A DNA stretch of 64,000 nucleotides from an uncultured Prevotellaceae bacterium (GTDB lineage: Bacteria; Bacteroidota; Bacteroidia; Bacteroidales; Bacteroidaceae), in the NCBI GenBank assembly GCA_900316585.1, contig ONDM01000007.1:1-64000 (forward strand), given 5' to 3'. Below the pieces are notes generated by a model. That model saw only the letters and a program-made list of their open reading frames with translations, ran no database searches and was not told the origin of the DNA. This document shows positions 16,930-26,783 of this stretch, piece by piece. How positions within the stretch are numbered: position 1 is the first letter of the stretch; each line of letters begins with the position of its first letter. The translations under genes were made by a program, and so were the position numbers.

Positions 16930-17829
16930 ATGAAGAAAATCAGAGCAGCCATAGTAGGTTATGGTAACATCGGAAAGTATGCTCTAGAGGCATTGCAGGA
17001 AAGTGATGACTTTGAGATTGCCGGTATCGTTCGCCGTAAGGGAGCAGAGGATAAACCTGCAGAATTGGCAGATTATGATGTAGTTAAGAGTATCAAGGAA
17101 CTGAAGGATGTGGACGTAGCTATTCTGGCAACCCCTACGCGTAGTGTGGAGAAATATGCGAAGGAGATTCTTGCCTTAGGTATCAATACGGTAGACAGTT
17201 TCGACATTCACACTCAGATTGTGGATTTACGTCGTTCATTGGACAAGGCAGCCAAGGAAGGCAACGCTGTCTCTATCATTTCTGCAGGATGGGATCCAGG
17301 TTCAGATTCCATCGTACGTACCTTGATGCAGAGTCTGGCACCAAAGGGCATAAGCTATACTAATTTTGGTCCAGGACGTAGCATGGGGCATTCAGTAGCT
17401 GTCCGTGCTATTGATGGCGTGAAGGATGCTTTGTCTGTTACTATCCCATTAGGAACTGGAATCCACCGCCGCATGGTATATGTGGAGTTGGAGGAAGGAG
17501 CCGATTTCAAGACTGTTGAGGCAGCTATCAAGGCAGATCCTTATTTTGTAAATGATGAGACTCATGTATCTCAGGTAAAGAGTGTAAAGGATGTGAACGA
17601 TGTAGGCCATGGGGTGAATCTGGTACGCAAAGGTGTGTCTGGAAAGACTCATAATCAGCAGTTTGAGTTCAATATGAAGATTAACAACCCAGCCTTGACC
17701 GCTCAGGTCCTGGTCAATGTGGCACGTGCTTCAATGAAACAGCAGCCTGGATGCTATACCATGATTGAAATCCCGGTTATCGATTTCCTTCCAGGTGACA
17801 GGGAAGAACTCATTGGTCATTTAGTATAA
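16930..17829 (+). CDS. ddh: meso-Diaminopimelate dehydrogenase
   Basis: 299 aa from the ATG at 16930. The longer frame to 16888 starts inside the promoter element. The Rossmann motif VGYGNIG (8-14) binds NADP. SAGWDPGSDS is the conserved substrate-loop motif of Ddh, and the ending GDREELIGHLV is also typical. It makes meso-diaminopimelate from tetrahydrodipicolinate in one step, for lysine and peptidoglycan synthesis. The gene is monocistronic and ends at a 17-bp-stem terminator. Confidence 0.93.
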   Translation: MKKIRAAIVGYGNIGKYALEALQESDDFEIAGIVRRKGAEDKPAELADYDVVKSIKELKDVDVAILATPTRSVEKYAKEILALGINTVDSFDIHTQIVDLRRSLDKAAKEGNAVSIISAGWDPGSDSIVRTLMQSLAPKGISYTNFGPGRSMGHSVAVRAIDGVKDALSVTIPLGTGIHRRMVYVELEEGADFKTVEAAIKADPYFVNDETHVSQVKSVKDVNDVGHGVNLVRKGVSGKTHNQQFEFNMKINNPALTAQVLVNVARASMKQQPGCYTMIEIPVIDFLPGDREELIGHLV

Positions 17830-17846
17830 TTTTCGCGATAGACATA

Positions 17847-17884
17847 AAAAAAGAAGCCGGATGAATCCATCCGGCTTCTTTTTT
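17847..17884. terminator. Bidirectional terminator of ddh and the cysS transcript
   Basis: 17-bp perfect stem (17847-17863 with 17868-17884) with a 4-nt loop; its A and T runs allow function on both strands. Confidence 0.85.
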
Positions 17885-17896
17885 GTATCTGAGAAC

Positions 17897-18073
17897 TTAT
17901 GCTTTAAGTTTCTTATATCCCCAGTAGGCAGCCAGAGCGAAGACAACTACCATGGCACCGCAGATGAAGTCGCCATCCAGCTGAACGCAAGCCCAGGCTG
18001 CTGCAACCATACAAATGACAGACAGCACAATACATGCTACCCATAAGCCTTTTTGAATCTTGTTTAAATCCAT
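17897..18073 (-). CDS. Small (58 aa) membrane protein downstream of cysS
   Basis: This frame begins at an ATG 12 bp after the cysS stop. It encodes 58 residues with two hydrophobic helices (about 10-29 and 36-51) separated by a short acidic loop (QLDGDF), and a basic tail ending YKKLKA. It lies between cysS and a strong terminator, so it is probably co-transcribed with cysS. The hydrophobic profile, positive ends and tight spacing support a real gene. I do not recognise the family and cannot assign a function. Confidence 0.65.
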   Translation of the reverse strand: MDLNKIQKGLWVACIVLSVICMVAAAWACVQLDGDFICGAMVVVFALAAYWGYKKLKA

Positions 18074-18085
18074 AGTTCTAATATT

Positions 18086-19570
18086 TTACTTGTTCAATTT
18101 CCAAGAAAAACCATCTTTGGTGTCTTTGACTTCAAATCCCAAAGCCGTGAGTTCGTTGCGAATCTTGTCGCTGGTAGCCCAATCCTTGTTCTGCTTAGCG
18201 ATGATTCGTTGTTCCAAGAGCATATCCACCACTTTTCCGAAAGCCTCTTCCCGGGCACTGTTGTCACTTCCGGCTTCTTGCTTTAAACCAAGTATGTCGA
18301 AGGCAAACAGTTGGAAAGTCTCTTTCAGGTGGCTTAAATCTTCTGCACTGATAGTAGCTTTCTTGTCATTGACAATGTTAAGCACACGGCAGGCTTCGAA
18401 CAACAGACTGATAACGATAGGAGAGTTCAAATCATCGCTCATGGCTTCATAGCAGTCTTCCCGCAGTTTCTTCACATCCAGGTCGATGGTGCTCTTTGAG
18501 GAAGGGGTGATGTTCTGAATCAGTTTCCACCCGTCGAGTAGTCGTTGCAAGCCTTTTTCTGCAGCCTGGAGAGCTTCGTTGCTAAAATCTACTGTACTCC
18601 TATAATGTGCCTGCAGGATGAAGAAACGGATGGTCATTGGGCTGTATGGCTGAGTCAATTTCTCGTGTTCGCCAGAGAAGAACTGAGGCAAGGTGATGAA
18701 ATTGTTGTAGCTCTTTCCCATTTTCTGACCGTTGATGGTAATCATGTTGTTGTGCACCCAATAGTGAACCATCTGGTCTCCTTGGCTAGCCACGGCTTGT
18801 GCAATCTCACATTCATGATGCGGGAATATCAGGTCCATACCACCTCCATGTATATCGAAATGGTCACCTAGATACTTTCTACCCATGGCTGTACATTCGC
18901 AATGCCATCCTGGGAAGCCCATTCCCCAAGGTGAAGGCCACCGCATGATGTGTTCAGGCTGTGCTTTTTTCCAAAGAGCAAAATCGGCTTGGTTCTTCTT
19001 CTCACCTACTCCTGCCAATTCGCGACTGGCATCTTTAATGTTTTCCAGACTGCGACCTGAAAGGATGCCATATTTGTGCTTTTTATTGTATCCCTCTACA
19101 TCAAAATAGATAGACCCATTGCTTTCATAAGCAAAGCCGTTGTCTAGGATTTCCTTAACGAGTTGCTGCTGCTCAATGATATGTCCGGTAGCATGTGGCT
19201 CAATACTTGGTGGAAGGCAATTCAAGGCTGCCATGGCATCGTGGAACCTGTTGGTGTAATACTGAGCTACCTCCATAGGCTCCAGCTGTTCCAGACGCGC
19301 TTTCTTTGCGATTTTATCCTCACCTTCATCGGCATCATGTTCCAAATGCCCTACATCGGTGATGTTCCTGACATACCGAACCTTATAGCCTAGTTTCTGC
19401 AAGTAACGGAAAAGAAGGTCGAAGGTAATGGCAGGGCGGGCATGGCCCAGGTGAGCATCACCGTAAACCGTAGGGCCACAGACATACATGCCGACGCGTC
19501 CCTCGTGTAGAGGTTTGAAAAGCTCTTTATATCGGGTTAATGTGTTATATAAAAATAAACTATGTTCCAT
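18086..19570 (-). CDS. cysS: Cysteinyl-tRNA synthetase
   Basis: 494 aa, class I synthetase. The zinc ligand Cys31 precedes the HIGH-type signature DAHLGHARP (38-46), WHCECTAMG supplies further zinc ligands, and the KMSKS-type loop reads QKMGKSYNN. The C-terminal helical domain is of normal length. It charges tRNA-Cys in the cytoplasm. A well-spaced promoter (19591-19622) lies 21 bp upstream of the start, so cysS is transcribed separately from the DUF3108 gene. Confidence 0.96.
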   Translation of the reverse strand: MEHSLFLYNTLTRYKELFKPLHEGRVGMYVCGPTVYGDAHLGHARPAITFDLLFRYLQKLGYKVRYVRNITDVGHLEHDADEGEDKIAKKARLEQLEPMEVAQYYTNRFHDAMAALNCLPPSIEPHATGHIIEQQQLVKEILDNGFAYESNGSIYFDVEGYNKKHKYGILSGRSLENIKDASRELAGVGEKKNQADFALWKKAQPEHIMRWPSPWGMGFPGWHCECTAMGRKYLGDHFDIHGGGMDLIFPHHECEIAQAVASQGDQMVHYWVHNNMITINGQKMGKSYNNFITLPQFFSGEHEKLTQPYSPMTIRFFILQAHYRSTVDFSNEALQAAEKGLQRLLDGWKLIQNITPSSKSTIDLDVKKLREDCYEAMSDDLNSPIVISLLFEACRVLNIVNDKKATISAEDLSHLKETFQLFAFDILGLKQEAGSDNSAREEAFGKVVDMLLEQRIIAKQNKDWATSDKIRNELTALGFEVKDTKDGFSWKLNK

Positions 19571-19590
19571 AATTCCATTCTTTTAAACTG

Positions 19591-19622
19591 CAAATGTATC
19601 AAAATTCAGTGATAAGTCCAAA
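19591..19622 (-). promoter_or_regulatory. Promoter of cysS
   Basis: On the minus strand: TTTG (19619-19622), 20 nt, TACATTTG (19591-19598), a full match to the Bacteroidetes promoter layout. Confidence 0.75.
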
Positions 19623-19657
19623 AATAAGCCTCCTTTTTATCTGGGAGTCATTTTGCT

Positions 19658-20470
19658 TTACTTTACAATGGAGGTAATAGGGTGTTTGCAATTCTTGGCA
19701 CTGACCAGATAAGCTTTTGCTGAACCGAATTTCAGGTTCATATCCAGACGTACCGGTAAGTGGTTGTCATCATCGGTGATATAGAACGTGATGATTTCAT
19801 GCTCTTTCCCTCTTTCATCGTATTCTACAAAAGACAATTTGTGGCAATTATATTTCTTGTCGTCGTTGGCTTTTACAATGTCTTTTTTACGGTAGATGAC
19901 GGTCTGTTCTTCTACATGTTTGCCTTCTGCCATCAGGAATTTGATTTTCTGTCCTGGCCTCAGATCCTTTGCATCCCATGAACGGGCTCTGTTGAGCATG
20001 CTGATCATGTCATAGACCTCATTTTTAGTGGAATGGTTGTTTCTTCTCACGTTCCCATGTCTGTCCAGGAAGTAGAGATTCGTGTTGGTCTTTCCGTCCA
20101 CGTAGTCATACCAGACCTTATCGACCGTGTATCGTTTTCCTTCTTCCGCACTTTTCTGGAAATAGAGTGGAACCAGGTTTTTGGTGGAAATAGAGGTCAG
20201 GGTGTCACGCATGACAAAAAAACGATCTGCTCTCTTATTGCCCTTTGTAATCAGATAGGTTCTTATAGCATCCTGGTTTTTGTATCTGGTGGATTTTGTA
20301 CTCATGTATGCGTTGCCCACTTTAACCCAGATGAACTGCCAGTTGAAGTAGAGGTCATATGACAGATCCTCACCGACTTGGAACGCTTTGTTCTCTATCG
20401 GTTTCTGGCACCATGCATTTGTCAATATTGAGATGCATAGGATGAAAAGTGTGAGTACTTTTTTTGCCAT
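19658..20470 (-). CDS. DUF3108 exported protein
   Basis: 270 aa with a signal peptide (1-21, NAWCQ). The body begins with VGEDLSYDLYFNWQFIWVKVGNAYM, the start of the DUF3108 beta-barrel-like fold seen in periplasmic proteins of Bacteroidetes and Proteobacteria. It has no known enzymatic residues. Its start overlaps the stop of the upstream lipoprotein gene (TAATG), so the two are translationally coupled and probably act together in the envelope. Function is not established. Confidence 0.8.
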   Translation of the reverse strand: MAKKVLTLFILCISILTNAWCQKPIENKAFQVGEDLSYDLYFNWQFIWVKVGNAYMSTKSTRYKNQDAIRTYLITKGNKRADRFFVMRDTLTSISTKNLVPLYFQKSAEEGKRYTVDKVWYDYVDGKTNTNLYFLDRHGNVRRNNHSTKNEVYDMISMLNRARSWDAKDLRPGQKIKFLMAEGKHVEEQTVIYRKKDIVKANDDKKYNCHKLSFVEYDERGKEHEIITFYITDDDNHLPVRLDMNLKFGSAKAYLVSAKNCKHPITSIVK

Positions 20471-22398
20471 TAATCGTTGTTTCTGTTTCTGTTCCTTTCT
20501 CGCTCGCGTTCAGCATTGCGGTTCTTGATGCTCTTTTCCTTGTCTGGCTTTTGGGTGATGATGGCTTCAGGCTTCTGCTTGTCTAAAGTGGTCTGCAGAA
20601 CGTTCCAGTCTTGGGTTATATCAAATTTAGCCTTCAAGTCCAGTTCACCCGGATAATAGAATACTCTTTCTGGATGTAGTTTAGAGGCATAGTCTCCTGT
20701 GGTCCATTTCCCGTCGTTATTACTATCCTCGAAACAACGCAGGTAGTATGTGCCAGGTTTGATAAAATAGAAATCGGCATGACCATTTTGGACCGCAGCC
20801 TCTTTGTAGGGCAAATCTTTATTCAGCAGTTGAACGATGACAGGCCCTTCCAGTCCTTTGATGTTTACGAACAGCGCGCTGTATGAATCCATGGATGGAA
20901 TCTTCAGACTGAGTTCTTGTGGGTCATTGACAGTTCCGTAGATTCCTTCTATGCATGCAGAATCTAGTACCAGCTTATACTCTTGTTCCGGTCTCCATTC
21001 CCCAATCAGTTCATACTTGTAAAGTTTTCCCGGTTGCAAATCAAAATAGTAGGGGACCTCATTCCAAACCGTGTCATTCTTCAGCATAAGATGAATACCA
21101 AAGGTGTCCAGTCGTGCCAAAGGCTCCTCGAATTCTATTTTGACACTGGCATCAGGATCTACATTTCCAGATGGGGTTATTCTTACGGGAAGCTTGTCTA
21201 CAGGAGGTATGCTATCGAAAGGCTGTCCTCTTCTCTCTTTCCGTCTCTGTTCTTTTTGCCAATCTTCCAGCTTCTGTTGCTTTTCTTTCAAGATCTTCTC
21301 CAAGGTCTTTCTCGGAGTTAAGGACAGGGTGTCTGTAGTTAGAGCCAGATTGCCTAAAGTATCCGTAGCATAATATGTCATCTCTATGGAGAGCGTGTCC
21401 TGATGAGAAATGAGTGTATCTGCAATCCAGTACTGGATGGTGTCCTTGGTAGGGTTCTCTTCTATGATGATAGAGTTGTTCCAATCAAAATTCAGACTTC
21501 GCAGTTTAGGGAGTGTATCACTCTTGGAAGAGAACACGATGGAAAAACGCTCAGGAACGGGACGCTCGCTTTTCATGAAGTAGCGGTCTGTCTGTTCCTC
21601 CAGGAATGCCGTGAGAACAATGTCATCAGGTAAGAAATGCGTGTAAGGAATCTGACGGATGGAATCGAAATGGATAGAATCTGTCCAAATCGTATCCATG
21701 CGGAAATCAGGCTTACTGCTTGGGACAATTATATCATCCAAAAATGCTATCTTTTCACTTTTCTGGTTAAATGCATAATTTTGGTCAACATCCTGCAGAG
21801 CAAAAATATGATAGTTTCCGGGGGCTATTCCTTTAATGATGAATTTTCCGCTTCCATTGGTGCGGGCAACACGTTCAAAAGGCTTCTTCACGAAGGCAGA
21901 ATCTTCCAAATCACTGTACAAGCCAACTAAAATACCCTTTATGGGTTCTAAATCCTCGGCATTCAGTACAGTTCCCGCTACTTCCAGGGTGTCAATGCTT
22001 TCTCCCGTAGAGAATGTAAAAGCGAAATTACCCATAGGATTACCCTCGTTGTTATCAACGATGGCATCAGAGAAATCTATGGAATAAGTAGTGTTTTCTT
22101 TAAGCGTGTCAAATAGTTCCACTTCAATTTTACGGCCTTTAGCAGCAATTTCAGGTTGTTCTATTTGTGGTGGTGAGACTACGACTTTCTCACTGGCATT
22201 CTCAATTTTGACATACTCATCAAATTCCAGTATGATTTTCTTGATTTTATTGTTTACTGCATTCTCCAGTGGGGTACTTTTCAGCAATGTAGGTGGGGTC
22301 TCATCATAGGGACCACCATCAGGAGAGCCTACCTTGGCACAAGCTGCCAGGAAAAGCACCAGAAACAGAGGAAGGAGATGTTTAGTAGACAACTTCAT
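20470..22398 (-). CDS. Ig-like-domain lipoprotein (Bacteroidetes type)
   Basis: 642 aa. The lipobox FLAAC gives a lipidated Cys20. An SbsA-type Ig-like domain follows (about 35-130; DETPPTLLKSTPLENAV...LEFDEYV), then a carboxypeptidase-regulatory-like fold (AGTVLNAEDLEPIKGILVGLY) and a long beta-rich region. A Lys/Glu/Arg-rich segment lies near 360-385 and the C terminus is an Arg/Glu/Asn repeat tail. It is probably anchored to the outer membrane. It overlaps the DUF3108 gene by one base and follows the adenylating-enzyme gene by 6 bp, forming a three-gene unit. Function unknown. Confidence 0.8.
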   Translation of the reverse strand: MKLSTKHLLPLFLVLFLAACAKVGSPDGGPYDETPPTLLKSTPLENAVNNKIKKIILEFDEYVKIENASEKVVVSPPQIEQPEIAAKGRKIEVELFDTLKENTTYSIDFSDAIVDNNEGNPMGNFAFTFSTGESIDTLEVAGTVLNAEDLEPIKGILVGLYSDLEDSAFVKKPFERVARTNGSGKFIIKGIAPGNYHIFALQDVDQNYAFNQKSEKIAFLDDIIVPSSKPDFRMDTIWTDSIHFDSIRQIPYTHFLPDDIVLTAFLEEQTDRYFMKSERPVPERFSIVFSSKSDTLPKLRSLNFDWNNSIIIEENPTKDTIQYWIADTLISHQDTLSIEMTYYATDTLGNLALTTDTLSLTPRKTLEKILKEKQQKLEDWQKEQRRKERRGQPFDSIPPVDKLPVRITPSGNVDPDASVKIEFEEPLARLDTFGIHLMLKNDTVWNEVPYYFDLQPGKLYKYELIGEWRPEQEYKLVLDSACIEGIYGTVNDPQELSLKIPSMDSYSALFVNIKGLEGPVIVQLLNKDLPYKEAAVQNGHADFYFIKPGTYYLRCFEDSNNDGKWTTGDYASKLHPERVFYYPGELDLKAKFDITQDWNVLQTTLDKQKPEAIITQKPDKEKSIKNRNAERERERNRNRNND

Positions 22399-22404
22399 AG
22401 GTTC

Positions 22405-23913
22405 TTATTGATTCAATTTGAGGAGTTCTTCAATATGTGTACGAGAATTATTTAAACGAGGCACTTTATGCTGTCCACCTAGCTTCCCTTTCATTTTCAG
22501 CCAATCATTGAACAGCCCTTTACGTGCCACTACCAATTCCAGGTGTTGCAGTGTAATATCTTTGTAACGTTTAGCTTCATAGTCGGAATTAAGTTCCTGC
22601 AATGTCTTGTCCAGGATTTCAGCAAATTTTTCAATGGAATCAGGCATTGTGCTGAATTCGATAAGCCATTGATGACGGCATTTCGCATGGGTATCCATGA
22701 AAATTGGGGCTGCAGTGTATTCTTGAACCTGAGCTCCGGTTTCAGCACATGCTTTTGCTAATCCTTTCTCTGCATTGTCTACAATCAATTCCTCACCGAA
22801 TGCGTTTATGAAACTTTTCGTTCTTCCAGTTATGATGAACTTATAAGGATCTTTTTGAGTAAATTTGACAGTGTCGCCAATCAGATAACGCCATAGTCCA
22901 CTGCTTGTACTAATGACCATGGCATAATTCTTCCCGATTTCAACACCAGTCAAAGGCACTACGGTAGGATTTTCCTTCTCCAGTTCATCCATAGCAATGA
23001 ATTCATAGAAGACACCATAGTCGATCATGAGTTCCAAGGCTGGGTCAGAGAAATCACTTTGTATGCCAAAGAAACCTTCGCTGGCATTGTATGTCTCCAT
23101 ATAGTGCATATCAGGGTTCTGAATGAGTTGCCTGTATTGTTCACGGTAAGGGGTGAAAGCTACACCACCATGGAAGAATACTTCCAAATTGGGCCAAACC
23201 TCATTCAAGTGCTGTTTCCCGGTTAGCTCCATGACTCTGTTCAACACGGAGAGCATCCAAGAAGGCACACCGCTGATATTGGTGACATTCTTATCCATCG
23301 TCTCCCGAGCGATTCTGTCGCGTTTTATTTCAAAATCGCTCAGTAAGGCAGTCTCTTTCTTAGGGACGCGAATCAAATTCACGAGAGGGTTGATGTTCTC
23401 AATTAGAATGGCGCTCAAATCTCCGACCAGACTCTTGCTGACATTGTAATTAGGGGCATGAGAACCACCTAAGATCAGTGCTCTGCCATTGAATAAGCGG
23501 CTTTTGGGATTTTGTTTCAGGTACAAGGCAACAGAATCTGTACCTCCCATATAGTGAGTGTCTTGTAGACAATCCTTGCTTACAGGGATAAATTTGCTCT
23601 TATCATTTGTAGTGCCGGAAGATTTGGCATACCAAATAACCTGACCAGGCCAGAGAATATCTTTTTCTCCATGCCTCATGCGGTCTATGTAACCTTTCAG
23701 TTCCTCATAGGAGTTAACAGACATGGATTTGGCGAAATCCTCGTAACTTTTAATTTGTCCGAAATGGTGTGTTGAGCCCCATTCTGTTTGTGAGGCTTTT
23801 TGGACCAAACGCCTCATGACATTCATCTGAAGCTGTTCGGCTTGATTATTGTAATGCTCTACGGCCTTTTGGCGTGAAGCAAAATAAAGTCCAACTAGGG
23901 GTGTAAAATTCAT
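22405..23913 (-). CDS. GH3-auxin-fold acyl-adenylating enzyme
   Basis: 502 aa. It belongs to the GH3 auxin-responsive-promoter family (not glycoside hydrolase 3): YAKSSGTTNDKSKFIPV (about 107-123) is the ATP phosphate-loop motif, and YNASEGFFGIQ and FINAFGEELIVDN are further family motifs. Plant members adenylate a carboxylic acid and join it to an amino acid; the substrate of the Bacteroidetes members is not established. It is first of a three-gene unit with the Ig-like lipoprotein and DUF3108 protein. A minus-strand TAATTTTG (23942-23949) lies 28 bp upstream. Confidence 0.85.
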   Translation of the reverse strand: MNFTPLVGLYFASRQKAVEHYNNQAEQLQMNVMRRLVQKASQTEWGSTHHFGQIKSYEDFAKSMSVNSYEELKGYIDRMRHGEKDILWPGQVIWYAKSSGTTNDKSKFIPVSKDCLQDTHYMGGTDSVALYLKQNPKSRLFNGRALILGGSHAPNYNVSKSLVGDLSAILIENINPLVNLIRVPKKETALLSDFEIKRDRIARETMDKNVTNISGVPSWMLSVLNRVMELTGKQHLNEVWPNLEVFFHGGVAFTPYREQYRQLIQNPDMHYMETYNASEGFFGIQSDFSDPALELMIDYGVFYEFIAMDELEKENPTVVPLTGVEIGKNYAMVISTSSGLWRYLIGDTVKFTQKDPYKFIITGRTKSFINAFGEELIVDNAEKGLAKACAETGAQVQEYTAAPIFMDTHAKCRHQWLIEFSTMPDSIEKFAEILDKTLQELNSDYEAKRYKDITLQHLELVVARKGLFNDWLKMKGKLGGQHKVPRLNNSRTHIEELLKLNQ

Positions 23914-24007
23914 CGAATTTCCGTTAAATACATATTCTTTGCAAAATTAACGGAAAGTTTTTAAATATAGGGAATCTTGGCAATATTTAACGCCAACAAG
24001 ATTTTAA

Positions 24008-25051
24008 TTAAGCGTTTTCTGCAAACGCAGCAGCCTCGGCAGCTGCAATAATCTCTTCCTTGGTCAGTTCTTTTTTCTGGAGAGAAATGTCAGATAAGTC
24101 GAAATCTAAAGTTGAATTGGAGCTCTCTTCCGTTGTTGATTCTGGTTCAAGGGTCTCTTTTGGGGAGACAGTTTTTTCTTCTTTTATTTCCATTTTAGCC
24201 GTTGAAACTTCCAGCTCCACAGTATTTGTTTCTATTTCTGGAATTGCAGTAGGCTCTTCTTCCATGGCAGTGCGTTGGCTCTTAATGGCAAAAATCTCAT
24301 CGATGAGTTTTGGATTTCTCTTTAGTTTCTTGAGAGCCTCTTTTGATGCAAGCTGTTGACTCTCTTTCTTAGAATAGCCATTTCCTTTACCACAGCTAAT
24401 CCCCTCTATGATAACTTCAGTATAAAAGACAGGACTGCCACCTTTCTCTTCTCTAGCTTCCTTCACAAGGTCAAAATGAGCCTTAACCTTGTTCTTCTGA
24501 CTCCATTCAATAAGTTTGCTTTTGAAGTTGACTTCCTTATAGGCGACTTTATCAATATTGATGAGCTGTTTCATAATTCGGTCTCTCATGAAACGCATGC
24601 AATAGTCATATCCTCTGTCTAAATAGACAGCACCAACCAGTGCTTCAAAAGCATTGCCCCCCATATAGCTGTTGTGTGACGAGTTGTTCATGTCAGATTT
24701 CACCAACTTGTCCAAACCAATTTCGACGGCAATCTTATTTAAAGTGTCACGCTGTACAATCTTACTGCGTGTATTGGTCAGGAAACCTTCACGTTTCCCA
24801 TCAAAATGCTGGTAAACAATGTCACCAACGATAGCATCGAGGATTGCATCACCCAGGAATTCCAGTCTCTCATTATTGTTAAGCTTTTCCTCTTTATTCC
24901 CTTTCTTGTTGGTGGATTTATGAATGAGAGCTTGTTTGTAATAATGGATCTTATGGGGATAGAATCCTAGAATTTTATATAAACGAGAATACGACTCCTT
25001 GTCCTTTCGGAAAGGGAGCCGTATTCTATCTATAAAATCAGTGAAAAACAC
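24008..25051 (-). CDS. rnc: Ribonuclease III with long acidic C-terminal tail
   Basis: 347 aa. The catalytic domain (about 25-160) has the signature ERLEFLGDAILD with Glu61, Glu64 and Asp68. A double-stranded-RNA-binding domain spans about 170-240. From about residue 250 a Glu/Thr/Ser-rich tail of roughly 100 residues with no recognisable fold extends the protein well beyond the usual about 230-250 aa. It processes rRNA and other duplex RNA. It starts 2 bp after fabF, within the acpP-fabF-rnc operon. Confidence 0.95.
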   Translation of the reverse strand: MFFTDFIDRIRLPFRKDKESYSRLYKILGFYPHKIHYYKQALIHKSTNKKGNKEEKLNNNERLEFLGDAILDAIVGDIVYQHFDGKREGFLTNTRSKIVQRDTLNKIAVEIGLDKLVKSDMNNSSHNSYMGGNAFEALVGAVYLDRGYDYCMRFMRDRIMKQLINIDKVAYKEVNFKSKLIEWSQKNKVKAHFDLVKEAREEKGGSPVFYTEVIIEGISCGKGNGYSKKESQQLASKEALKKLKRNPKLIDEIFAIKSQRTAMEEEPTAIPEIETNTVELEVSTAKMEIKEEKTVSPKETLEPESTTEESSNSTLDFDLSDISLQKKELTKEEIIAAAEAAAFAENA

Positions 25052-25053
25052 GA

Positions 25054-26322
25054 TTATTCAGCGTATTTCTTAAAGATTACACATGCATTGTGACCGCCAA
25101 AGCCGAAGGTGTTACTCAAGGCTGCACGAATATCACGTTTCTGAGCTACATTGAATGTGTAGTTCATATTGTAATCAATATTTTCGTCCTGATCATCATC
25201 AGCATGATTAATTGTAGGAGGAACAATGCCATCCTTGATGGCCAATACACAGACCATAGCTTCCACTGCACCAGCAGCACCAAGAAGGTGGCCAGTCATT
25301 GACTTGGTAGAAGAAATGTTCAGTTTGTAAGCATCCTCTCCGAATACGTCCTTGATGGCTTTTGCCTCTGAAATATCACCTACAGGAGTAGATGTTCCAT
25401 GGACATTGATATAATCGATGTCTGATGGCGTCATGCCAGCATCCTCCAAAGCATTCTGCATTACCAATTTAGCTCCTAAACCTTCTGGATGAGAAGCTGT
25501 CAAGTGGTAAGCATCTGCTGATAAGCCAGCACCAACCATTTCTGCATAAATCTTTGCACCACGAGCCTTGGCATGTTCATATTCTTCAAGAATAAGACAG
25601 CCAGCACCTTCACCCATGATGAAACCGTCACGGCTTGCAGAGAATGGACGAGATGCACCTTGAGGGTCATCGTTACGTGTAGATAAAGCATGCATAGCGT
25701 TGAAACCACCTACGCCCAATGGGAAAATAGCAGCTTCAGCACCACCACTTACAATAACATTGGCTTTACCCAAGCGGATAAGGTTGAAAGCATCAGCCAA
25801 TGCATTTGAAGATGAAGCACATGCAGAACTAGTAACGAAGTTAGGTCCATGGAATCCATACTTGATTGAGATATGACCGGCACAAATGTCGGCAATCATC
25901 TTAGGAATGAAGAATGGACTGAACTTTGGACCCATTGCAGCACCGTTGACAGCCCAGTTACCAGCCTCCTCTTCGAAGGTGTGCATACCACCAATACCTA
26001 CACCGAAGACAACGCCAATGCGGTTTTTGTCTACGGTTTCGAGATCCATTCCGGAATCTGTGATGGCCTGGGTTGCAGCTGCAATTGCATACTGGGTGTA
26101 AAGGTCCATTTTACGGCCTTCTTTACGATCAATCCCATAATTTGCAGGATCGAAATTTTTAACCTCGCATGCAAACTGACTCTTAAATGCAGATGCGTCA
26201 AAATGAGTAATAGGTCCTGCTCCACTTACTCCCTTGCAAAGGTTTTCCCATGCTTCGGCAACACTGTTACCGACTGGAGTAATTGCACCAAGACCTGTTA
26301 CTACAACTCTTTTTAATTCCAT
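25054..26322 (-). CDS. fabF: 3-oxoacyl-ACP synthase II
   Basis: 422 aa. Thiolase-fold KAS II with active-site Cys168 (SSACASS), His308 (NVHGTSTPVGD), Lys340 and His345 (TKSMTGHLLGAAG). It condenses malonyl-ACP with acyl-ACP to elongate fatty acids. It lies 18 bp behind acpP and 2 bp before rnc, so carrier protein and synthase are co-expressed. Confidence 0.97.
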   Translation of the reverse strand: MELKRVVVTGLGAITPVGNSVAEAWENLCKGVSGAGPITHFDASAFKSQFACEVKNFDPANYGIDRKEGRKMDLYTQYAIAAATQAITDSGMDLETVDKNRIGVVFGVGIGGMHTFEEEAGNWAVNGAAMGPKFSPFFIPKMIADICAGHISIKYGFHGPNFVTSSACASSSNALADAFNLIRLGKANVIVSGGAEAAIFPLGVGGFNAMHALSTRNDDPQGASRPFSASRDGFIMGEGAGCLILEEYEHAKARGAKIYAEMVGAGLSADAYHLTASHPEGLGAKLVMQNALEDAGMTPSDIDYINVHGTSTPVGDISEAKAIKDVFGEDAYKLNISSTKSMTGHLLGAAGAVEAMVCVLAIKDGIVPPTINHADDDQDENIDYNMNYTFNVAQKRDIRAALSNTFGFGGHNACVIFKKYAE

Positions 26323-26340
26323 ATATGAATTTAAGGAATA

Positions 26341-26577
26341 TTACTTCTGGTTAGCTTCGATGTAAGAAATAGCATCACCTACAGTAGTGATCTTTTCAGC
26401 CTGATCATCTGGAATAGAGATACCAAATTCCTTTTCAAACTCCATGATCAACTCAACAGTATCCAATGAATCTGCACCCAGATCGTTAGTGAAGCTTGCC
26501 TCTGGCTTAACTTCTGACTCATCAACGCTTAATTTATCAACGATAATAGCCTTAACTCTTGATTCAATTTCAGACAT
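26341..26577 (-). CDS. acpP: Acyl carrier protein
   Basis: 78 aa, acidic four-helix protein with the phosphopantetheine site Ser37 in [14 protein letters not shown]. It carries acyl chains for fatty-acid and lipid A synthesis and is first gene of acpP-fabF-rnc. A near-consensus minus-strand -7 element (TTTCTTTG, 26628-26635) lies 50 bp upstream. Confidence 0.97.
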   Translation of the reverse strand: MSEIESRVKAIIVDKLSVDESEVKPEASFTNDLGADSLDTVELIMEFEKEFGISIPDDQAEKITTVGDAISYIEANQK

Positions 26578-26760
26578 AATTCTTATTTTTTAAATTGTTA
26601 GTTAAATGAATTTTCAAATTAGCGCTGCAAAGAAACAACAATTTCTCATAATACACAAGAAAAAAGGGAAAAAATCGATTGTTTGGGTGCACAATTGCCT
26701 GTAAAATGTGCATTTTCATATTTAAATATGCTTTTTATAGGCCCAATTTTAAAAATAAAC

Positions 26761-26768
26761 TATCTTTG
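26761..26768 (+). promoter_or_regulatory. -7 element of the first GT9 gene
   Basis: TATCTTTG, 15 bp upstream of the annotated start, implying a very short leader. Confidence 0.6.
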
Positions 26769-26783
26769 CAAAAGAAAGAATAA

